From: DATAMF01 sp964472565
GTDB lineage: Bacteria > Chloroflexota > Anaerolineae > Aggregatilineales > Aggregatilineaceae
DNA: 44,320 nucleotides
Reading direction: 5' to 3'
Assembly (NCBI GenBank): GCA_964472565.1
Contig: CAYYNB010000030.1
Coordinates: forward strand, 1-44,320
In this document: positions 25,786 to 34,146 of the stretch, piece by piece
Position numbering within the stretch: position 1 is the first letter of the stretch
Layout of the letters: every line of letters starts with the position of its first letter
Program-made: the position numbers and the translations under genes
The notes under the pieces: generated by a model
What the model was told of the DNA's origin: nothing
Databases searched by the model: none
The model's input: only the letters and a program-made list of their open reading frames with translations

Positions 25786-28107
25786 ATGATTTACAGACGC
25801 TTCCAAACATGGCGCGAATCCCTGCGCGCGGGATACACGGCGGGGTGGATTGCTGGACTGATCATCTGCTTCCTGATCCTGATAGGGTTGCCAACCAAGC
25901 TTGAAAATCTGGCTACCTTTTCGCTGTTCCTGACCATTGTGCTTTTTGGTTATCGCCTGGGCCGTAAGCTGTCCGATCAGGATTTTTTGCATCTTCTTCG
26001 CAATGCCCTGTTGATGGGGGTGACGGCGGCCATTGTGGTCTTTTTGCTGCTGGCGCTAATCAATCGGTGGCAGACCAAAGGCATTAATGTCAAAGAGAAG
26101 TACTTCGAAAATATCACGCTTCAAACTACCCATGTGCTGACGGGTATTCCTGAATCTGAACTGTTCGCCAACCCGGAACGTGACCCGATCACCGAAGAAT
26201 ATCCCGCAGGCGAACCCCTGCGGACCGATCCCATGCGGCTGACCTTTGACAAGGATCAATCCATCCATCTCAAACTCGGTCTGGAAGGTGATCCCTGGCT
26301 CGATATTAACCTGAGTCTGGGTGGTGTTTATGGTTTTATGCTGCTCGTGATCATCGCTGGAACCCTCAGCGCGGCGCTCACATGGCTGGCGATCCATTTC
26401 GAGATTGCTCGTTATTGGCAGCAGAGTAAAGGTGGCTTACAGGGCAACCCCATTCTGCATTGGGTAATGATTGTATTCCCGGCTGTTCTGTTTGGGTTGT
26501 TTTGGTTGAGCGTGGTCAACGACGATAATCTGGGCACCAATGCGCAAACAGTCCAACTGTTGTTGTCCTTTATTGTGGTGATCTGGGCTTTAGTGTCTAT
26601 CCGCGCCGCGCAGCCTAAAACCTGGGGCCTGAACTATCCGGCGCAGTCAGCCGTTTGCCTGGGTTTGGTCGCGGTTGCCGTCATAATCGCCATCTCACGC
26701 ATTGTTGCTGAAGAAAATTACCTGATCGCCCCGATCAGCCAGCCGCACGGCAGTCAGACGCTCAGTATTCTTGCTGTGGTGGCTGTCGGCATCGCGGTGA
26801 CGGCCTATAATGCGCTGCAACTTCGTAACCCCCTGCACTTCGAGAAACAGATAGCCTCCACACTGGCAATCAGCACGCTCCTGCTGCTGCCCTTATTTAT
26901 GGATCAGTACCAGAACGATGTCGTGACCAAAGTCGGCATCTATGTGATCCTCGGTCTGGGCCTCAACATCGTGCTCGGTTACGCCGGTATGCTCAATTTA
27001 GGCTATGTCGCCTTTTTTGCGATTGGCGCTTATGCCTATGCCTTCTTGTCTTCTAATCAGGTCGATCCTGATACCCAGAAGTTGAAATTCCCCGGCAACG
27101 ATGCGACGGTGATCCGCCTGACCGGTTGGGTAACAATTACCATCATCCTGGCGACTCTGGCGGTTTTTGTCGGCCTGTATTTCTGGCAGCAGTACCAGCT
27201 CTCCCGGAAAGCGCAGCAATCGTCGGTCAATCTCGAACCCCGCTCCCAGATGGGCATCACCGTTTTACTGGCGGCGGTAGGCATCGGCGTGAGTCTGCTG
27301 GTTTCCGTGGTGCTGGACAATACCGGGCTGTATCACCGCCTGTTCAAAAATGCGTCCCCGTTCCTGATGGGTACCCTCATCGGGCTGCTGGCGGCAGGTG
27401 TGACTGGGGTTTTGTTGAGTATTCCGGTTCTGCGGCTGCGCGGTGACTATCTAGCCATTGTGACGCTCGGCTTCGGCGAAATTATCCAGGATGTGATCAA
27501 TAACCAGCGCGACTATACTGGCGGGCCGCAGGGTGTGCTGCTCCTGCCGCGTCCTATCCCTGATGACGCTAAGGGCGCTGTAACCTATCTGTCTCTGGTT
27601 TACGTGGCGATCTTTGCAGCCGCGCTGACTGCGTTTGTGTCGGCGCGTTTACGCCAATCCCGTATTGGTCGCGCCTGGAATGCGATGGGCGGCGATGAAG
27701 ACATTGCCCAGTCGATGGGCGTGAACAAAGTCCGCACCAAAGTGATGGCCTTTGGTATTGGGGCCGCCTTTGCCGGTGTCGGCGGCGTGTTGATGGCCGC
27801 CCGTATCGGCAGCATTTATCCCGCCAACTTCACCTTGCAGGAGTCGATCACCGTCTTGAGCCTGATCATCATCGGCGGTATGGGCAGTATCCCCGGCATT
27901 GTGATCGGTGCTATCGTCCTGATCGGAATGCCGGAACTCCTGCGCGAACTGGAAACTTACCGTTATCTGGTCTTTGGCGCGCTTCTGGTCGCAATGGTAA
28001 TCTTGCGCCCACAAGGTTTGCTACCCACTCCGCCTGCGCAGTTGGGCAACCGTGCGCGGGAACTCGCCCGTCGGTTTTCTCAGCCCCAGGATGGAAAAGC
28101 GGCATGA
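25786..28107 (+). CDS. livM: Branched-chain amino-acid ABC transporter permease LivM, strongly enlarged
   Basis: At 773 residues this is about twice the usual LivM. The first 360 residues contain several membrane helices and a soluble loop (about 90-180) not found in ordinary LivM. The conserved permease begins near VGIYVILGLGLNIVLGYAGMLNLGYVAFFAIGAYAYA. A second insertion (about 425-540, with helices) precedes PVLRLRGDYLAIVTLGFGEI. The C-terminal RIGRAWNAMGGDEDIAQSMGV coupling region is normal. The stop overlaps livG as ATGA. Confidence 0.9.
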   Translation: MIYRRFQTWRESLRAGYTAGWIAGLIICFLILIGLPTKLENLATFSLFLTIVLFGYRLGRKLSDQDFLHLLRNALLMGVTAAIVVFLLLALINRWQTKGINVKEKYFENITLQTTHVLTGIPESELFANPERDPITEEYPAGEPLRTDPMRLTFDKDQSIHLKLGLEGDPWLDINLSLGGVYGFMLLVIIAGTLSAALTWLAIHFEIARYWQQSKGGLQGNPILHWVMIVFPAVLFGLFWLSVVNDDNLGTNAQTVQLLLSFIVVIWALVSIRAAQPKTWGLNYPAQSAVCLGLVAVAVIIAISRIVAEENYLIAPISQPHGSQTLSILAVVAVGIAVTAYNALQLRNPLHFEKQIASTLAISTLLLLPLFMDQYQNDVVTKVGIYVILGLGLNIVLGYAGMLNLGYVAFFAIGAYAYAFLSSNQVDPDTQKLKFPGNDATVIRLTGWVTITIILATLAVFVGLYFWQQYQLSRKAQQSSVNLEPRSQMGITVLLAAVGIGVSLLVSVVLDNTGLYHRLFKNASPFLMGTLIGLLAAGVTGVLLSIPVLRLRGDYLAIVTLGFGEIIQDVINNQRDYTGGPQGVLLLPRPIPDDAKGAVTYLSLVYVAIFAAALTAFVSARLRQSRIGRAWNAMGGDEDIAQSMGVNKVRTKVMAFGIGAAFAGVGGVLMAARIGSIYPANFTLQESITVLSLIIIGGMGSIPGIVIGAIVLIGMPELLRELETYRYLVFGALLVAMVILRPQGLLPTPPAQLGNRARELARRFSQPQDGKAA

Positions 28108-28916
28108 CTACTGAGCAGCAAGCACCCCTTCTCGTAACGCGCGGCGTCACCAAACGATTTGGTGGTCTGACCGCTATCGGCGATCTCGATCTGTCCATCC
28201 TGCCACACCAGATTGCCAGCGTAATCGGCCCCAATGGGGCGGGTAAAACGACCTATTTCAACTGTATCAGCGGTTTTTATAAACCTGAAGAAGGTGAAAT
28301 CTGGTTCAATGGTCATCCGATTCAGGGGCTTCGTCCCGATCAGATTACCAAACGCGGCATTGCTCGCACTTTCCAGAGTATTCACCTTTTCAGCGGCCTG
28401 ACCGTCCTCGAAAATGTGATGGTCGGCGCACATGTCAACCTGCAAAGTACGCCAGTGGGGGCACTGGTGCGTCCGCCCGCCAACGTACTGGAAGAAGATA
28501 TGGTTCTGGCAAAGTCCTATTCGCTGCTGGAATTTGTCGGGTTGGAAGACGAAGCCGATACCCTGGCGACCAATCTTCCCTATGGCAGCCAGCGCCGCCT
28601 GGAAATTGCCCGCGCGCTCGCCAGCGATCCGCTGCTCCTGCTGTTGGACGAACCCGCCGCCGGGATGAATCCGCAGGAAACGGAAGCAACCATGCATTTT
28701 ATCCGCCGCCTGCGCGACGAACGCCACCTGACGATTTTGCTGATTGAGCATGATATGAAAGTGGTCATGAGCATTTCCGATCAGGTGACGGTGTTGGACT
28801 ATGGGCGCAAAATTTCCGAAGGCTCGCCCGAACATGTCCAGCGTGATCCGCTCGTCATCGAAGCCTACTTAGGCGCGCCAGCAGACGAGTTAGTTTCTGA
28901 GTTTTTGAATACGTAA
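28104..28916 (+). CDS. livG: Branched-chain amino-acid ABC transporter ATPase LivG
   Basis: The 270-residue ATPase energises uptake through LivHM. Walker A is GPNGAGKTT (residues 42-50), the signature is the LivG variant YGSQRRLEIARAL, Walker B is LLLLDEPAAGMNP and the switch His lies in LLIEHDMKVVM. The RTFQSIHLFSGLTVLENVMVG Q-loop region and the LivG-type C-terminus (EAYLGA) are present. It overlaps livM by 4 bases and is 11 bases before livF. Confidence 0.96.
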   Translation: MTTEQQAPLLVTRGVTKRFGGLTAIGDLDLSILPHQIASVIGPNGAGKTTYFNCISGFYKPEEGEIWFNGHPIQGLRPDQITKRGIARTFQSIHLFSGLTVLENVMVGAHVNLQSTPVGALVRPPANVLEEDMVLAKSYSLLEFVGLEDEADTLATNLPYGSQRRLEIARALASDPLLLLLDEPAAGMNPQETEATMHFIRRLRDERHLTILLIEHDMKVVMSISDQVTVLDYGRKISEGSPEHVQRDPLVIEAYLGAPADELVSEFLNT

Positions 28917-28927
28917 CGGGGGCGATC

Positions 28928-29641
28928 ATGGCTCTGCTTGAAGTTGAGAATCTACATGCCTACTACGGCAAAATCCATGCGTTGAAGGGCTTATCGCTTA
29001 CCGTTGAAGAAGGCGAAATTGTAACCCTGATCGGCGGAAATGGCGCGGGTAAAACCACGACGCTGAACGCGATCTGTGGTATCGTGCGCAATATATCAGG
29101 CCGTGTGCTGTTGCACGACGAAGACATCACCCCCCTGAAGCCCGACCTGATTGTGCAGCGCGGCGTGGTGCAGTCGCCCGAAGGTCGTAAAATTTTCCAG
29201 CGGCTGACCGTGATGGAAAACCTGGAAATGGGGGCCTACACCCGCCAGGATCCGCCCGGTATCGCCAACGACCTGGAATTTGTCTTCCAGACGTTTCCCC
29301 GGCTGCGCGAGCGTCGTAAACAGTTGGGCGGTACGCTGTCCGGTGGTGAACAGCAGATGCTGGCAATCGGACGCGCCTTAATGGCGAAACCTCGCATTTT
29401 GCTGCTGGATGAGCCGTCTATGGGGCTTGCGCCGTTGTTGGTGCGCGAAATCTTCCGCATTATTGAATATCTGAACCAGCACGGAACTACGATTCTACTG
29501 GTCGAGCAAAACGCCCTGATGGCGCTGCAAATCGCGCACCGGGGCTATGTACTGCAAACCGGCAACATTATCCTGGCCGATTCTGCCGAAGCGCTCCGCC
29601 AGAATGAAATGGTTCGTGCTGCCTACCTGGGCGAGCATTAG
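28928..29641 (+). CDS. livF: Branched-chain amino-acid ABC transporter ATPase LivF
   Basis: LivF is the second ATPase of the importer, acting as a heterodimer with LivG. In 237 residues it has Walker A GGNGAGKTT (36-44), a canonical signature LSGGEQQMLAIGRAL, Walker B ILLLDEPSMGLAP and LLVEQNALMAL with Gln in place of the switch His, normal for LivF. VVQSPEGRKIFQRLTVMENLEMG is the family Q-loop. AACGGGGGCGATC precedes the ATG. The gene completes a livKHMGF set. Confidence 0.96.
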   Translation: MALLEVENLHAYYGKIHALKGLSLTVEEGEIVTLIGGNGAGKTTTLNAICGIVRNISGRVLLHDEDITPLKPDLIVQRGVVQSPEGRKIFQRLTVMENLEMGAYTRQDPPGIANDLEFVFQTFPRLRERRKQLGGTLSGGEQQMLAIGRALMAKPRILLLDEPSMGLAPLLVREIFRIIEYLNQHGTTILLVEQNALMALQIAHRGYVLQTGNIILADSAEALRQNEMVRAAYLGEH

Positions 29642-29658
29642 GACAAGGAAATCGTCCG

Positions 29659-30180
29659 ATGAAAAAAGTATTCCTCCTCTTTTTTGGTGTCATTTTTCTG
29701 GCGTCAGCCTGTGGAGCCAGTCCGCGTGAGACAGCCAAAGATTTTGCGTCCTACCTCCCGCTTGAAACCACAAGCTGGGAGCAGCAGGACAACCGCACAA
29801 TTCAGCTTCGGCAAAATACCGTCACCAGCATGGGCCATGTCACCCTGGAATACGAAGGGCCGGATGATGCCATCGCCTGGGTGACAATCGAAGCCCATCC
29901 CAGCACCGATGCCGCCGACGTCGCCTATGGCAAGCGCCAGCGTGATCTGTTGATGCAGGGGTTGGAATTTGAAGACAGTCGTGCCGGGACGCAGGTCAAG
30001 GCGGAGATCGCCCGGAAGGATCGGGCAACTTGGGTGCTGTTCATCAGCGAGGATGTGGTTGTCGAGGTCGATATACTTTCGGGCAGTGCCGATGAATTGG
30101 TCAGCGAGGACAGCCTGGAAGAACTGCTCCAGGCCGTGCGCAATGCCTATGATAAAATTGAGGGCAAAAAAGTAAAGTAA
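29659..30180 (+). CDS. Putative lipoprotein of unknown function
   Basis: The 173-residue protein has a short lipoprotein signal (MKKVFLLFFGVIFLASAC; acceptor Cys at 18, with Ala rather than Leu at -3). The exported part is small and contains GHVTLEYEGPDDAIAWVTIEAHPS and an acidic C-terminal helix. I recognise no family. It starts 17 bases after livF and ends just before a strong terminator, so it is the last gene of the liv operon. A role with the importer is suggested only by position. Confidence 0.75.
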   Translation: MKKVFLLFFGVIFLASACGASPRETAKDFASYLPLETTSWEQQDNRTIQLRQNTVTSMGHVTLEYEGPDDAIAWVTIEAHPSTDAADVAYGKRQRDLLMQGLEFEDSRAGTQVKAEIARKDRATWVLFISEDVVVEVDILSGSADELVSEDSLEELLQAVRNAYDKIEGKKVK

Positions 30181-30204
30181 GGTCCCCCTGGTTTCTCCCA
30201 CGCG

Positions 30205-30238
30205 AATCCCTTCCCATTTTGATGAGAAGGGATTTTTT
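30205..30238 (+). terminator. Intrinsic terminator of the liv operon
   Basis: AATCCCTTC (30205-30213) pairs with GAAGGGATT (30226-30234) around a 12-base loop, and the right arm runs into a stretch of six T. It separates the liv operon from the beta-glucan locus. Confidence 0.92.
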
Positions 30239-30255
30239 CTTCTCTATACAATTTA

Positions 30256-30269
30256 TGGGACCGTTCCCA
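30256..30269 (+). promoter_or_regulatory. LacI-type operator 1 (first GH94 gene)
   Basis: TGGGACCGTTCCCA is identical to the site at 34041 and is the reverse complement of the one at 32971. The central CG and short inverted repeat are typical of LacI/GalR operators. A possible -10 box TATGAT lies downstream at 30293-30298 with only a weak -35 (TTCCAT) directly after the operator, so the promoter position is unsure. Confidence 0.85.
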
Positions 30270-30336
30270 TTCCATTCTGCAGCCAAACGTTGTATGATGA
30301 AAAAAGCGCTGAATAGATCAAGAAGGAATTTTGAGC

Positions 30337-32733
30337 ATGAAATATGGATATTTTGATGACGCCCACCACGAGTATGTCATTACTGATCCGCATACCCCGG
30401 CGAAATGGATCAATTATATTGGCACGCTGGCCTTCGGCGGTTTTGTGGATCACACGGGCGGGGCCTTGATCTGCAAGCAAGACCCATCGCTCAACCGCAT
30501 TACGCGCTATCTGGCGCTCCTTCCCGCCTCCGAATTTAAGGGCGAAACGCTTTATGTGCGTGTCAGGCGTGGCACCAGCTATCAGCTATTCTCGCCTTAC
30601 TATGTGCCCACCCTGGATCAGTATGACCGCTATGAATGCCATGTCGGGCTGGGTTACACCCGCATCCTATCCGAGTTCTACGGTATCCGCACGGATGTAA
30701 CGATCTTCGTCCCGACGGGCGCAGAAGTCGAAGTTCGGGATATTCGGATTACCAATCTGGGCGGCGAAGCGCTCGAAATTGACGTTATTCCAGTCGTCGA
30801 GTACACCCACTTTGACGCGCTCAAACAGTTGACCAATGCCGACTGGGTGCCCCAGACCGTGCAGAGTGAGGCGGCTGATGGTGGCAACATCCTCGTCAAT
30901 TACGCGTTTATGCATAAGCAAACACGCATCAACTATTTCACGTCTAACCGGCCTGTCTCGTCCTTTGAATCAGATCGCCCTCGTTTCCTCGGCAATCATG
31001 AATATGGCACCTGGGCCAAACCACTCAGTTTGTCCCAGCCCGAATTGAGCAATTACGAAGCGCGGCGCGGCGATAATGTCGCGGCGCTGCTGCACCATCT
31101 GGGGCTGTTTAATCCGGGCGAAACCAAGCGCCTGATCACCCAATTGGGGCAGGCGGCTAGTCTGGATGCGGCCCTCCCCTCGATCACCTACTACCGCGCT
31201 GAAAATCACGTCGATGAAGCCCAGGCCGAACTGCGGCATTTCTGGGATACCTATCTGGCAACGATTCAGGTCGAAACGCCCGACGCCAGCATGAACAGCA
31301 TGCTAAATGTTCATAATCCGCGCCAGTGCCACACCACCAAAAACTGGTCGCGTTATCTGTCGCTGTATCAGACCGGCTATGGCGAGCGCGGCATCGGGTA
31401 CCGCGACAGTTCGCAGGATGTCATGGGCGTCTTGGCCCATATGCCCGACGAGGGGAAAGAACTGCTCAAGAAATTGATGCATGTTCAGATGCGCAATGGT
31501 TCAGCCATGCACCAGCTTAACCCCCTGACGATGGTCGGCGCGATAGGTGAGGCGATGGAATATGAGGATCGTTTGCATTACTACGGCGACGACCATCTGT
31601 GGATTGTGCTGGCAGTAGCCGCTTATCTCAAGGAAACCGGCGATTTCGCCTTGCTTGATGAAGTCGTCCCCTACTACGAAAAAGACAAGCAGAATCAGCC
31701 GCTCGAATCGGGTACCGTCTTTGACCATCTGAAGCGGGCGATTCAGTTCACCCATGACAATACCGGCGCGCATGGCTTGCCGCTCCTGGGGTATGCCGAC
31801 TGGAACGATACTGTCAACTTGCGTAAAGGGGCCGAGTCGCTCTTCAACGCGCATCTCTACGGTGTGGCGCTCCTTGAAATGATGGAACTCTGCGCTCACT
31901 TGCAGCAGCCTACCGGACAATATCAGGCCTACTACGATGACATGAAAGCGCGTGTCAACGACTGCGGCTGGGATGGACGCTGGTATATCCGCTATTTTGA
32001 TGTGGATGGCACCCCGCTCGGTTCCCACCAGAATTCACACGGGCAGATTTATGTGAATGGTCAATCCTGGGCGGTCATGTCCGGTTTTGCGACTCCCGAA
32101 CGGGGCCGCGCGGCAATGGATTCCGTCTACGAAAAGCTCAATACGCCCAACGGCATCAAACTCAGCGCGCCGGGCTTCAATGGCTTCGATCCGATTGTGG
32201 GTGGCATCAGCACCTATCCACCGGGGGCCAAAGAGAACGGTGGTATCTTCCTCCATGCCAACCCCTGGGCGATGATTGCCGAAACCATGCTCGGCAACGG
32301 AGATCGCGCCTTCCAGTACTACAATCAGATCAATCCTGCCGCGAAAAACGATGTCATTGATGTGTTTGAGTGCGAACCCTACGTCTATCCTCAGAATATT
32401 CTGGGCGATGAGCACCCTCAATTCGGTTTAGCGCGTAACAGTTGGCTTTCCGGTACCGCATCCTGGGCCTACCAGGCCGGAACGCGGTTTATCCTGGGAA
32501 TTCGCCCCACTTACGAGGGGCTGTTAATTGATCCCTGTATCCCCACCCGGTGGGACAGTTTTAAAGTGATGCGTGTCTGCCGGGGCGTGACCTATCACAT
32601 CGAATTTCGCAACCCGAACCATGTGAGCAAAGGGGTGGTTTCCCTGCGCGTCGATGGACAGCCGCTCCAGGGCCAGGTTGTGCCCTTCCTGTCACCGGAT
32701 CAAACGCATGTTGTTGAAGTAACAATGGGCTAA
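30337..32733 (+). CDS. GH94 family phosphorylase (beta-glucan disaccharide phosphorylase, acceptor uncertain)
   Basis: GH94 enzymes split beta-linked disaccharides or oligosaccharides with inorganic phosphate to alpha-sugar 1-phosphate. I use the ATG at 30337 (AAGGAA upstream), giving 798 residues with no signal peptide, so it acts in the cytoplasm. KYGYFDD, GYRDSSQDVMGV and ADWNDT (catalytic Asp 491) show the family. It differs clearly from the cellobiose phosphorylase at 40723: GGALICKQDPSLNRITRYL at the front and a shorter active-site loop after ADWND. A laminaribiose- or cellodextrin-type specificity is possible. It is preceded by a LacI operator and followed by a terminator. Confidence 0.9.
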   Translation: MKYGYFDDAHHEYVITDPHTPAKWINYIGTLAFGGFVDHTGGALICKQDPSLNRITRYLALLPASEFKGETLYVRVRRGTSYQLFSPYYVPTLDQYDRYECHVGLGYTRILSEFYGIRTDVTIFVPTGAEVEVRDIRITNLGGEALEIDVIPVVEYTHFDALKQLTNADWVPQTVQSEAADGGNILVNYAFMHKQTRINYFTSNRPVSSFESDRPRFLGNHEYGTWAKPLSLSQPELSNYEARRGDNVAALLHHLGLFNPGETKRLITQLGQAASLDAALPSITYYRAENHVDEAQAELRHFWDTYLATIQVETPDASMNSMLNVHNPRQCHTTKNWSRYLSLYQTGYGERGIGYRDSSQDVMGVLAHMPDEGKELLKKLMHVQMRNGSAMHQLNPLTMVGAIGEAMEYEDRLHYYGDDHLWIVLAVAAYLKETGDFALLDEVVPYYEKDKQNQPLESGTVFDHLKRAIQFTHDNTGAHGLPLLGYADWNDTVNLRKGAESLFNAHLYGVALLEMMELCAHLQQPTGQYQAYYDDMKARVNDCGWDGRWYIRYFDVDGTPLGSHQNSHGQIYVNGQSWAVMSGFATPERGRAAMDSVYEKLNTPNGIKLSAPGFNGFDPIVGGISTYPPGAKENGGIFLHANPWAMIAETMLGNGDRAFQYYNQINPAAKNDVIDVFECEPYVYPQNILGDEHPQFGLARNSWLSGTASWAYQAGTRFILGIRPTYEGLLIDPCIPTRWDSFKVMRVCRGVTYHIEFRNPNHVSKGVVSLRVDGQPLQGQVVPFLSPDQTHVVEVTMG

Positions 32734-32740
32734 ACGAAAG

Positions 32741-32772
32741 CTCCTCCTTTTGAAAACAAAAGGGGGAGTTTT
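32741..32772 (+). terminator. Intrinsic terminator after the first GH94 gene
   Basis: CTCCTCCTTTTG (32741-32752) pairs with CAAAAGGGGGAG (32757-32768), one G-T pair, four-base loop, followed by TTTT. It isolates the GH94 gene as a single-gene transcript. Confidence 0.9.
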
Positions 32773-32802
32773 CAAAATTGCGCAATTCACGTAATTTCCT
32801 TG

Positions 32803-32832
32803 TTGACAAAACGGTTAAATCGGTTTTATACT
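32803..32832 (+). promoter_or_regulatory. lacI gene promoter
   Basis: TTGACA (32803-32808) and TATACT (32827-32832) with an 18-base spacer form a strong promoter. The start should fall near 32839, just before operator 2, which would block transcription when occupied. A perfect palindrome AATTGCGCAATT lies upstream (32776-32787). Confidence 0.78.
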
Positions 32833-32843
32833 AAGTACAGTTG

Positions 32844-32857
32844 TGGGAGCGGTCCCA
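32844..32857 (+). promoter_or_regulatory. LacI-type operator 2 (lacI promoter)
   Basis: TGGGAGCGGTCCCA, flanked by G and C so that GTGGGA/TCCCAC is a 6+6 inverted repeat. It directly follows the predicted transcription start, the classic position for repression. Confidence 0.88.
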
Positions 32858-32970
32858 CACAAACTTCTCAATATCTCTCAGAAATTTTGTATATTCGGTC
32901 CGGCGTATTGGCTTTTTGAGTTAGAGTCACGCCTGTAAATATCGGTTTTGCGTTTTTATTTAAACTTTAT

Positions 32971-32984
32971 TGGGAACGGTCCCA
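32971..32984 (+). promoter_or_regulatory. LacI-type operator 3 (at the lacI start codon)
   Basis: TGGGAACGGTCCCA ends 4 bases before the lacI ATG, where a ribosome-binding site would normally be. With operator 2, 127 bases upstream, it could form a repression loop or a roadblock. The 32858-32970 leader holds no gene that I can see. Confidence 0.88.
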
Positions 32985-32988
32985 GTTT

Positions 32989-34023
32989 ATGAATGACGTA
33001 ACGCCTAAAAGTGAGCTTAATATCCGCGATATTGCACGGCTCTCTGGCGTTTCCCGCTCCACCGTTTCACGCGTCCTCAACCATGCTCCCAACGTCAACG
33101 AAGAGACACGCCAGCGGGTACTCAAAGTCATTGAAGAACATAATTACCGCCCCAATGTCGCAGCTCGCACCCTGGTTACTCAACGTAGCAATGTACTCGG
33201 TATCTATATCCCGTACCTTGTCGATGAGCTTTTCACCGATCCCTACTTCGCCGTCCTGATCCAGGGCATTACGCGCTGCGCAAACGAAAACAACTACGAT
33301 GTCATGCTCTGGTTGCAGGAACAGGACAACGTTGAACACCTCCATTCGCGCGTGATGGATAGCCGTATGGCAGATGGTTTGATTTTGGCCTCCACGCCCA
33401 AACATGACTTGCTTCCGCTGACCTTACTCGAACGTGGTCGGACCTTCGTCATGAATGGACATCCCTGGCACGATGCCGAACGTATGAATTATGTTGACTC
33501 CACGAATCGCCAGGGCGCGCAGCAAGCCGTTGAACATCTCGCGCGTTTAGGTCGGCGGCGGATCGGCACTATTACGGGGCGTCTTGAACTGGGTTCTGGA
33601 ATGGATCGCTTCATCGGATACCGCCAGGCTCTCCAACGCCTCAACCGCGAAGTGGATGAAAATCTGATCGTCGAAGGTGATTTTACCGAAGCGGGTGGGT
33701 ACGCTGGCATGCGCCGCCTGCTTGTTTACAAACCGGATGCTGTTTTTGTCGCCAGTGATCATATGGCGATGGGCGCGCTGCGGGCCATCCGCGAAGCCGG
33801 AATGCGCGTCCCCGACGATATTGCTATCGTCGGCTTTGATGATATGCCCTTTGCCACCCTTGCCACGCCGCCCCTGACAACTATCCGCCAGTCGGTGCTG
33901 CGCATTGGTCAACTGGCAACTGAAGGGCTGATTGGCCTGCTTCAAGGAACGATTACGCCACCCTATCAGGTGTCATTACCAACCCAACTTGTTATTCGTG
34001 AATCATGTGGATTTCCAGCTTAA
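32989..34023 (+). CDS. LacI/GalR-family transcriptional regulator of the beta-glucan locus
   Basis: The 344-residue protein has an N-terminal helix-turn-helix (NIRDIARLSGVSRSTVSRVLN, 11-31) and hinge helix (YRPNVAARTL, 53-62). A type I periplasmic-binding-like effector domain (LGIYIPYLVDELF to the C-terminus) follows, with FVASDHMAMGALRAIREAGMRVPDDIAIVGFDD. It lies between a GH94 gene and a sugar importer, with copies of one operator at its own promoter and both neighbours. It most likely represses the locus and itself, released by a beta-glucan oligosaccharide or its product. No good Shine-Dalgarno precedes the ATG, which sits 4 bases after operator 3. Confidence 0.94.
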   Translation: MNDVTPKSELNIRDIARLSGVSRSTVSRVLNHAPNVNEETRQRVLKVIEEHNYRPNVAARTLVTQRSNVLGIYIPYLVDELFTDPYFAVLIQGITRCANENNYDVMLWLQEQDNVEHLHSRVMDSRMADGLILASTPKHDLLPLTLLERGRTFVMNGHPWHDAERMNYVDSTNRQGAQQAVEHLARLGRRRIGTITGRLELGSGMDRFIGYRQALQRLNREVDENLIVEGDFTEAGGYAGMRRLLVYKPDAVFVASDHMAMGALRAIREAGMRVPDDIAIVGFDDMPFATLATPPLTTIRQSVLRIGQLATEGLIGLLQGTITPPYQVSLPTQLVIRESCGFPA

Positions 34024-34040
34024 AATTTTTTCTATGATCG

Positions 34041-34054
34041 TGGGACCGTTCCCA
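34041..34054 (+). promoter_or_regulatory. LacI-type operator 4 (importer operon)
   Basis: TGGGACCGTTCCCA, identical to operator 1. It begins 2 bases after a -10 box TATGAT (34033-34038), so it covers the expected transcription start of the binding-protein/permease/GH8 operon. The -35 region falls in the end of lacI and is weak, as expected for a regulated promoter. Confidence 0.87.
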
Positions 34055-34059
34055 CGCAT

Positions 34060-34069
34060 AAGGAGGTGG
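34060..34069 (+). promoter_or_regulatory. Extended anti-SD-complementary element in the binding-protein leader
   Basis: AAGGAGGTGG lies about 15-25 bases after the predicted transcription start and 77 bases before the true ATG, which has its own AAGGAG. No start codon is at usable distance. The same 10 bases occur in the livK leader (22805-22814). A ribosome bound here could shield the 5' end of the mRNA; this is inference. Confidence 0.45.
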
Positions 34070-34146
34070 CAATCAAGCTGAAACACTCAATGAAAAACTA
34101 CCCGCATTTTGCGTTCGCATTTCAGTTTTTAAATAAGGAGCAACAA

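Noticed and set aside
32776..32787. Perfect palindrome AATTGCGCAATT upstream of the lacI promoter
   Set aside because: Only one copy is seen and it is not near the other regulated promoters, so I could not support a regulator site; kept as a note only.
34066..34146. Longer N-terminus of the sugar-binding protein starting at GTG 34066
   Set aside because: It would overlap the AAGGAGGTGG element itself and place 27 extra residues before a normal signal peptide; the ATG at 34147 has its own AAGGAG.
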